Of a stretch of DNA of 64,000 bases, positions 57,159 to 64,000 are shown piece after piece. This DNA is from Arbacia lixula (Eukaryota; Echinodermata; Echinoidea; Arbacioida; Arbaciidae), in contig OZ022595.1 in NCBI GenBank assembly GCA_963669155.1, positions 5,885,642-5,949,641 of the forward strand, written 5' to 3'. Both the position numbers and the translations under genes were made by a program. Numbering within the stretch: position 1 is the first letter of the stretch; the number at the start of each line of letters is the position of its first letter. The notes below the pieces were generated by a model that worked only from the letters and a program-made list of their open reading frames with translations, made no database searches and was not told where the DNA came from.

Positions 57159-57757
57159 CTAGTTTCTGCTCATGACGGTCCTAAATCCAGGCGTCCCAAC
57201 TAACCAGCTCTCCTCCCACTACATCAGAATGCCAGGCGTGGTCACGAGAACCATGCCTGCTCGAGTCTGATGAGCTTACTGCCAGCTGCTATCAGGAAAC
57301 AGGTCTTCCGGAAAAAAAACAATCATATAAAAATGTCTACTGGTTTCATATGGGTTGCATCAAACAAGAGTCTGGGGCCATCTTGAATCTTGATGGTAGA
57401 CATCTAACCAGTCTGGATCCAATGGTACAGCTCCAAGCCGTATCCAATCTTCTCCTCGATCTGTCGATGTTCTTGGGTGTCCTGTTCGTTGTTGTCCGCA
57501 TCTTAACTGAAGGTTCACTGTCTGAATCGTGCATATCACATCAAACGAGGAATGATTCTGATCCGATGAATTTGGCTGACACTAAAAACTACGAATGGGA
57601 CCGGTCACAACGTCGCTCTCACTGTCAGAGCTCTCTCATCTCGCGATGAGTCAGACTCAGAGTCCGAATCTGCCCTAGTAACAGGTCCTGGCTGCTGTAC
57701 CATCTCACGTACATACTCCGTAGAGACGAAGCAAGGCTTCTTCTTTGGAGGAGGCAT
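57159..57757 (-). pseudogene. piggyBac exon 1: N-terminal region
   Basis: PPPKKKP is a likely nuclear localisation signal. Several stops and at least one frameshift (after RDERALTVRATL) make this weaker than exon 2; the assignment rests on position, strand, splice donor and the FFPEDLF block. Confidence 0.5.
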
Positions 57758-57961
57758 GATTTTCTTGAACCAACTGTCCCCGAAAATCGTAAATTTCTCA
57801 GATATTTTGGATAAACGATGTCTTAGTCACTGCGTGTCGGTAGAAAAGGTCGATATGCAACGAATATGCATAGGCCAGCGCACACTCGATCGGACCTGTC
57901 CTCGCACATAACGAGAAGTATGATTGGCCATTCCAACATCTGTCTTAAAATTTACGAAACC

Positions 57962-58312
57962 TTGCGTACGTTATGACACGACCACGCGCACGGTATGACA
58001 GAACCACGCGTGCGTAATGACATAACCACGCGTACGCTATGAAAGAACCACGCGTACGTTGTGACTATACCACGCGTACGTAATGACTATATTAAGCATG
58101 CGTAATGACAGAACCACGCGTACGTAATGACAGAACCACGCGTATGTAATGACAGAACCACGCGTATGTAATGACAGAACCACGCGTACGTTATGCCAAA
58201 ACCATGCGTACGTTCAGAATGTCAAAAAAAATAATAGAAAAAGACCATGCGTACGTTATGACAGAACCACGCGTACGCTCTGACAGAACCATGCGTACGT
58301 TATGTTTGCAGG
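57962..58312. repeat. CGTACGCGTGG 22-bp repeats, right array
   Basis: About sixteen units of GACAGAACCACGCGTACGTA in one direction, with one unit lost to an AAAAAATAATAGAAAAAG stretch (about 58226-58243) that also has its inverted partner in the left array at about 44698-44715. Confidence 0.9.
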
Positions 58313-58516
58313 CGTACGGTCTGGGCACGCGTTTTGGCGGGAACGGCCCACCATATGGGCTAGGTTGTGTGCGTGTTCGTGTGATAGTGATGAGTGTTTA
58401 GCTTGTATATATGTGTGCGTGATGGGGATGTTGAGGTGGGTGTGTACAATATATGTGTGCGTAACTGTGTATTACGGAGTATTATGTGTGGGTACATGGT
58501 GATGGTGGTGGTTGTG

Positions 58517-58520
58517 TGAT

Positions 58521-58554
<34 letters not shown>

Positions 58555-58566
58555 GGTGTGTGTGTG
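58517..58566. repeat. (GT)n microsatellite
   Basis: GT and GGGT repeats. A CA-rich patch follows at about 59024-59110. Confidence 0.9.
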
Positions 58567-59126
58567 TACACTGTGTACATGTGAAGTCGTGTATTTGTGT
58601 TGAGTAATTAGCCAATGGATTTTGCATTGCCCTCTGTTTCATTGTTCTATAAAGATAATAAAAATTACACAATGACGATGGTCATCGGGCGGACTATGAT
58701 ATTGGTGTGATTACAAAAAAAAATGTCATGATGTTGAGTGGAATTATAAACAAATGTCAAAATACGATCACGATTATGATCGTGCCAAAAAGGCAAAATG
58801 AAAATAATTGACAATGCTCGAGAGTAAAGACAGCAAGTCAGTTAAATTGAAATTTCATTATCTCCTTCTAGGAATAACACGAAAGCAGGGGAAACAGTTT
58901 ATGAATAGTTTGTTCTGGTATTGCGCTACTTTTATGTGTTAGAACTAAAAACTTAATTGTGTTAACTGGAAATAGTGTCTGTTTTCACTGTCTTTATTCT
59001 CTGAGAGCAGAATTTGTGTTAACTGCACGTACACCACACACACATACACAAACACACACACGCACACACACACATACCCCCATACAGACAGACATCCACA
59101 CCCATACTCTTAGCAAACCACATTAG

Positions 59127-60580
59127 TGGGGTGGATAAGGTGAATAATTGTGCACTTTTGTGTACAAGCACCAAATTTGGCACACATGTTCAAAATCATA
59201 TTTGGAACATTATGAGATACACAGGTATCTCAAAATATTTTCAGGGGCACCTGGGGGCAGCCCCCAAAGTGCCCCCGGGCCCTTATATGTTGAACTTATT
59301 TTCGAAACCGCACGGCCGGACTTGAAAAAACCCTGAAAGGAATCATCCTTAGGCAATAGGTACCTTACCTTGTTCAAATGTGTGGTCATATGTGGCAAGG
59401 GGACCGGGGGTAGCCCCCAAACGCCCGCTGGGGGAATTTTCTCTTATTTCGGGACATTTGATAAAGAATAATAACGAAAGTAGATAGGAATCATCCTGTG
59501 GTAATAGGGACCATTAGAAGCTGTTAAATTTAGGGTACACAAATGGCAAGGGGCTGGGGAAGGGAGGAGGGGGGGGGGTTATCCCCAAAACGCCCCAGGG
59601 GGAACCTTTCTTTTATTTTTATAATGCTTTTTAAACAAAATAAATAACTGGAAACATCCTTAGATATCAGGGACCTTAAGTTGTTAGAATGGGGGGCCAG
59701 AAATGGCAAGGAGTTAGCCCCCCCCCCCCCCCCGCAAACAAAAAATGCCCCCATGGAGCAACTTCCTCTTATTTTGACTCAGAAGAATAAATAACTGGAT
59801 TCTAACCAAATTTGATCATCCTTAGGTAATAGGGACCATTATTTGTTAAACTTGGGGTATACAAGTGGCAAGGGGGAGGGGGGAGAAGGGGGGGGGGGCG
59901 TAGCCCCCAAAACGCCCCAGGAGGGAACTTTCTTCTATTTTTTTAAATGCTTATTCTCCAGAATAAATAACTGGAAACAGGTATTATGGATCTTAAGCTG
60001 TTAGAATGGGGAAAACACAAGTTGCAAGGAACCAGGGGGTAGCCCTTCCCCCCCCCCCCAAAGCCTCCAGTTCCTCTTATTTTTCACTTTTTCAGAAGAA
60101 TACATAACAAATGAATAATGATAGGTACCTAAGTTATTAAAATGATGGTACGCAAGTGGCAAGGGGGGGGGGGGGGAGGGGAGCCTCCAAATTCGCCCAG
60201 GTAGCAAATTCCACTTATTTTGTATTTTTTTTCTTAAAGGTACATGACTGTCTTTTAACCAACTTGAAAGAAGTCACCTCGGAAAAGAGGACCTAATTGA
60301 TGTTGTAAAAATGGGATACATATCTAAAATGCATGTTAGATTTCATCAAAACTCGACAGATTATTCTGAGGCAATGGGAAAAATTTCGCGACAAATGGAG
60401 ATCCCATCTGTCAGTTACTAGCCACCCTCCCCCTTCTCCCTCGCCCACCACCTCAGAAATGCGCCTTGTGGTCCAAAATGTTAAGAAAAAAAGGAGCGTT
60501 TTCTCAAATATTTCCAAACTGTACAGTAACCAAGGATAATCTAACATACATATGTAGTCGCGTACTCATCTGATGAGGGC
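59127..60580 (+). repeat. G-tract-rich 1.4-kb repeat, copy 3
   Basis: Same orientation as copy 1, starting AGTGGGGTGG and TGTGTACAAGCACCAAATTT, ending GTACTCATCTGATGAGG. It abuts the inverted ACAAATTGTCG block at 60593. Confidence 0.9.
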
Positions 60581-60592
60581 ACAACTGACTAG

Positions 60593-60672
60593 TTATCAGT
60601 TTGCCTGCACAAATTGTCGCCCGTGAGGGTAAAAAATAGGAACATCACCTGCAGCACAAATTGTCGCCGTGT
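60593..60672. repeat. Inverted copy of part of the ACAAATTGTCG block
   Basis: Reverse complement of about 43655-43733: ACTAGTTATCAGTTTGCCTG, CACAAATTGTCGCC, GAGGGTAAAAAATAGGAACA, GCAGCACAAATTGTCGCC. Confidence 0.9.
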
Positions 60673-61639
60673 AGTAATTTTTTTACTCATGATATTAGTC
60701 CTACCTTTTAGAGGATATATATAAATATATTCTTGCCGGTAATATATCACCTCAATGTATAGTAGGATGTAGTGTTACTATTGATTGTCAAGTCTGACAC
60801 CATAGAAGTATACTATTTTATATGTTGGGGTGTTTATGTGTTCTTTTAAATAAGTTATGAAACTAATAGAACATTACTTTTAACTACAATTTCAGTGTTA
60901 TCTTAATGTTATCAAACACAACTAGTATGATACTTTTGTATTCAGTATGCAAATGTTACAGCTATGTTACATTCAGACGTAAGTATAACACTTTAATAGA
61001 TGGATAATAATTGTTTAGTTACAGTTTATGGTGGTCATAATTCAAGTGAATTGTCGGTATTTTATATAGTTAAGATTGTTTCGATATTCTAAGTGTGTTT
61101 TTAGTGTTTTCTCTTTCTGACAGATTGTTATCTGAAGGTCGCAAGGTATCTACGTTTCAAAGTTGACACGGAATGTGGGATTTCCTGAATTAAATGAGAT
61201 TGTTTAACTTCAGCTGAACGTTACCTGCATTGATGCATCTGTGTGATCTTGTGAATAGCATCGATTTTAAGGTTTTGTTTCCGAAACTCCTCAGTGCAAG
61301 AATTTGTACCGAGGCACAATCCTATTCAATGTAGATGTGAAGTTCTAGTGTGTTCCCGACATGTTGGCTTTACCTTTGAGCAAGTTCGGAGTCAATCACT
61401 GGTTGGAAAAGCTTTGCGTGCGCGTGTACGTATCAGTAGCTAGCTAGCTCGGTTGCAGATCATGTTTAACGAATGGTGTCATCATTTTGACAGCTTTCCG
61501 GAGAGCCGATAATGAAGAATTATTGCAAAATTGTAATGTTTGATGCAGGGTTACTCCATTCTGTTAGATCAGCGTGGTTGGAAAAGTCAATATTTGGGTA
61601 CCCTATACTATACTTTTTCATATGATACCAAAATACAGG
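60673..61639. other. No gene recognised
   Basis: AT-rich sequence with no conserved ORF or repeat noted. Confidence 0.5.
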
Positions 61640-61877
61640 GCTATTTAAAATCAATGATGTTCTACTTCAACATTTACAAACCGACGTTCTTATGGACAGC
61701 TTACATCAGATGAATGTCCCACCTTCTCTGAATTTGTGGATAAAGGACTTTATTTCAAATCGGACTCAAAGAGTAAAAGTTCAAGACTGTTTGTCAGATC
61801 CCATGTTCCTTAATACCGGCGCCCCACAAGGATGTGTTTTGTCTGCTGTATTGGTCATTGTGTACACTAATCGATGA
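61640..61877 (+). mobile_element. LINE RT fragment
   Basis: The frame reads DSLHQMNVPPSLNLWIKDFI, SNRTQRVKVQDCLSD, NTGAPQGCVLSAVL and IVYTN. This is the RT region between motifs A and B, resembling Rex1/Babar-like LINEs where GxPQGCVLSPxLFxxYTN is usual. Neither the YxDD box nor upstream parts are present. Confidence 0.7.
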
Positions 61878-62129
61878 AGGCCTGAAGAAGATAATGTCAG
61901 AATATTCAAAAACGTAGGCGACCACCACCAGGCGAGATGTCTCTTACTGTTGTGGATTTTTTTTTTACATTATATAGTCCTCTAAGACTGAGTTGGTAAA
62001 ACATTGGTGGACGTGATGTTTGTAAACAAGGAAATCACAGCAACTATGTTACTCATGCTTTTGATACTCGGGACACGACACTTGCGATGGAAAATGAGTC
62101 CTAGCTTACACTAGCCTTGAGTGTCAAAA

Positions 62130-62640
62130 CCTTGAACTTCTCAACCCACGCCGCTACGCACCAGCCGCCAAACCAGCCGAGTACGTCAGCTTCCCCAAGG
62201 ACATAAAGCTTCGTGAACGAGGAAAGCGGGGAGGGGTAAAGGTACGTGCCAGGAAGAGAGGGTCAAAACCACTCCTACCGACAATAATACTTGGAAACGT
62301 TAGATCATTAGCAAGTGAAATCGACGAACTGCTTTCATCGACCCGCCATTTTAACGAATATAGATAAGCCTGTTTGGTGGGAAACATGGTTGAATAGCAG
62401 TATTTCAGATAATGTGATTGACATTCCTGATTCTGATGTTGTGAGAGGGGACCGTACGTCTGAGTCGGGAAAAGTGAGAGGAGGGGACTTCGTCTTTACT
62501 TCAGTAGGAGATAGTGTACATCAAATATGTCAAATGCACTCCTGATAAAGAATATATTACTGTTGGGTTACGCCCGTATCATCTTCCACGGGAGTTCCCG
62601 CAGATCTTTATTACGGTGTGTTACACCCACAAATGTAATA
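62130..62640 (+). mobile_element. LINE endonuclease fragment
   Basis: In order, across frames: YVSFPKDIKLRERGKRGG, RARKRGSKPLLPTIILGNVR, SLASEIDEL (start of the endonuclease with its Asn), ETWLNSSISDNVIDIPDSDV, VRGDRTSESGKVRGG, then VGLRPYHLPREFPQIFITV. It lies right of, but belongs upstream of, the RT type found at 61.7 kb, so the two are separate or rearranged insertions. It runs into a tandem array. Confidence 0.7.
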
Positions 62641-62790
62641 ATCGCCTACAAATGTAATAACGCCCACAAATGTAATAACACTTTACCCACAAATGTAATA
62701 ACGCCCACAAATGTAATAACACTTTACCCACAAATGCAATAACTTCACCCACAAATGGCCTAATGCACTTTACCCACAAATGTAATAATT
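62615..62790 (+). repeat. CCCACAAATGTAATAA tandem array
   Basis: Eight or so units of CACAAATGTAATAA joined alternately by CGCC or CACTTTACC. The first unit overlaps the LINE codons that should read YTHPNVNNA. Confidence 0.9.
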
Positions 62791-62869
62791 TTTAGGGGAT
62801 ATTTTGTCGAATTTCTTCAAAAGTGAAGCCCGGTACTAATACATCGGTATAGCGCGCAGTCTTTATTCC

Positions 62870-64000
62870 AGACCCAATTATAGGCCCGATCATCTTCTCT
62901 CTGTGGAATAACGTGAGAATTTAGCCTAGTCTTTCCTCCAGACCCGAAAATTTCAAAAATAAGAGCGTAGTCTTTTTTTTCAGACCCAATTATTTCATTG
63001 TTGAATCTGCAAAACCAAGACCCAATCATCTTATTCCTGAGGGGTAACCTGAGAATCGAGTCTAGTCTTTCCTCCAGACCCGGTTATTTCAAAAGTAAGA
63101 CTGTAGTCTTTTCTACAGACCCATTTAATTCATTTTCTTACTCTTCAAAACCAAGGCCCCCATCATCTTATTTCTGTGGAATAACGTGAGAATGGAGCCT
63201 AGTCTTTGTTCCAGACCCAATTATTTCAAGAATAAGAGTGCAGTTTCTTCTGCAGACCCAATTATTTCATTTTTTTTAAATCTTCAAAACCTAGGCCCGA
63301 TCGTCTTATTCTTGTGGAATAACATGAGAATCGAGCCTAGTCTCTCCTCCAGACCCGATAATTTTGAAAAAGAGCGTAATTTTTCCAGACCCAATTTTTT
63401 CATTTTTTGAATCTTCAAAACCAAGGCCCGATCATCTTATTTCTGAATCAAATCTAGTCTTTTCTTTTAACCCGATTATTTCAAAAATAAGAGCGTAGGC
63501 TTTTCTCCAGACCTGTTTAATTCATTTTTCTAAATCTTCAAAACCAAGGCCCGATCGTCTTATTCTTGTGGAATAACATGAGAATCGAGCCTAGTCTTTC
63601 CTTCAGACCGGTTTATTTAAAAAAAGATAAGAGTATAGTATTTCCTTCACACCCAAGTATTTCATTATTTCAAATTTTCAAAACCAAGGCCCGATCATCT
63701 TATTCCTGAGGGAAACCTGAGAATCGAGTCTAGTCTCTCTCCTAAACCCGATTTTTTTAAAAAGTAAGAGCATAGTCTTTTCTGCAGACCCATTCAATTC
63801 ATTTTCTTACTTTTCTAAACCAAGGCCCCATCATCTTATTCTTGTGGAGTAACACGAGAATCGACCAAGTCTTCCCTCCAGACCCGGTTATTTTAAGAAT
63901 AAAAAACAAATAAAATAAACTTGAAAACAAAGATCCCACCATCTTCCAAACTAAGACCCTGTAATAAAGCAATGGTTTAGTGCGTAGTCTTTCCGCCATA
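62870..64000. repeat. Satellite of about 135 bp, nine or more units
   Basis: Landmark GGCCCGATCATCTTATT and variants occur at about 62882, 63020, 63155, 63293, 63426, 63548, 63690, 63824 and 63929. Each unit has GAATAAC.TGAGAATCGA and two related halves, TAGTCTTTCCTCCAGACCC and TAGTCTTTTCTGCAGACCC, each followed by ATTATTTCA. The array continues past the window end. ORFs through it are repeat translations. Confidence 0.92.

Larger units (their letters stand above)
55079..57757 (-). pseudogene. piggyBac transposase pseudogene, two exons
   Basis: The N-terminal exon 57757-57159 starts MPPPKKKPCFVSTEYVREM with an acidic DSDSESDSS stretch, then frameshifts; FFPEDLFPDSSWQ and AHQTRAG recall the usual YFxLFFxExLF...TNxYA segment. 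The GTATGT donor is at 57157-57158. The catalytic exon 56111-55080 has LHFAK, PRFKVAPLMERV, NLSVDESLVPFK (Asp 1), RRPVYTDNFYSSPELFEQL (Asp 2), NRAMSVVDLLDQRMSYYS (Asp 3), KWYMVVYHFQLEVALVNAF and a Cys-rich tail CKQC...LCITCFEVYY. Breaks include slippage in the A7 run at about 56074-56080, a TGA at about 55582, a frameshift near 55510, another near 55120, and the segment between exons is short. The family cuts and pastes DNA at TTAA. All three Asp codons survive. Confidence 0.8.
44541..58355. mobile_element. Candidate 13.8-kb transposon with repeat-bearing inverted ends
   Basis: The left end TATGGTGGGCCGTTCCCGCC at 44541 and the same sequence inverted ending at 58355 continue inward in parallel for about 290 bases, through AAAACGCGTGCCCAGACCGT and a series of 22-base ACGTACGCGTGG repeats, with the same irregularities in order. 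TGGGCT lies directly outside both ends (44535-44540, 58356-58361), as a 6-bp target duplication would. The only transposase inside is a broken piggyBac gene whose start (57757) is about 200 bases inside the right repeats and which reads inward. Against this, piggyBac normally duplicates TTAA. Two independent insertions of a roughly 400-bp repeat are the alternative. Confidence 0.45.

Noticed and set aside
44838..57945. TTAA sites (44838, 44846, 57941) as true piggyBac ends
   Set aside because: No matching inverted termini next to them; TTAA is common in AT-rich DNA.
62870..64000. CRISPR-like regular repeat array
   Set aside because: Units are about 135 bases, diverged, contiguous without unique spacers, in a eukaryotic genome: a satellite.

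Overview
This is AT-rich, intron-bearing metazoan DNA, most likely from a marine invertebrate deuterostome (echinoderm, hemichordate or lancelet). The basis is a secreted CUB/SRCR/WSC/sushi gene whose introns are all phase 1, many non-LTR retrotransposons, Penelope-like and piggyBac elements, and tRNA-derived SINE sequence. No bacterial operon, CRISPR array or virus was recognised. The species call is inference.

Left part (1-20.3 kb): mostly repeats. A 5'-truncated L2/CR1-group LINE lies at 683-2460. A nearly full-length EN+RT LINE lies at 5653-8720, and a decayed antisense copy that has lost its RT core lies at 17522-19215. A LINE-type PHD-like zinc-finger remnant lies at 10910-11107. A 1378-bp unit is duplicated at 12827 and 14737 with about five mismatches and no indels; it is interleaved with pieces of an antisense LINE 3' end.

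Middle (20.3-27.8 kb): the best host gene in the window, minus strand, with six recognisable exons: signal peptide, CUB, SRCR in two exons, WSC, sushi. Every junction is phase 1. Its second intron carries an antisense Penelope-like 3' end interrupted by a TIR-bounded insert. The 27.9-35 kb stretch has no supported gene, only inverted repeats and microsatellites.

35.0-43.1 kb: a four-exon HARBI1/PIF-Harbinger transposase pseudogene on the plus strand. Its exons join in frame apart from one single-base shift and two stops. Its large first intron holds a Penelope-like element (RT plus GIY-YIG) split by a SINE, then a TIR-bounded element carrying a SAP-domain ORF, itself hit by an antisense L1/Tx1-like insertion with a perfect 13-bp target duplication.

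Right part (43.5-64 kb): layered inverted repeats and satellites. These are a palindromic ACAAATTGTCG array with an inverted partner at 60.6 kb; inverted ends with CGTACGCGTGG repeats 13.8 kb apart and flanked by a 6-bp direct repeat (candidate large transposon, 44541-58355); three copies of a G-tract-rich 1.4-kb repeat; and a piggyBac transposase pseudogene whose catalytic exon lies between near-perfect 119-bp inverted arms. LINE fragments, a small tandem array that seems born from LINE coding sequence, and a satellite of about 135 bp close the window. The genes do not form a pathway; the window is one probable host gene in a dense nest of mobile DNA.
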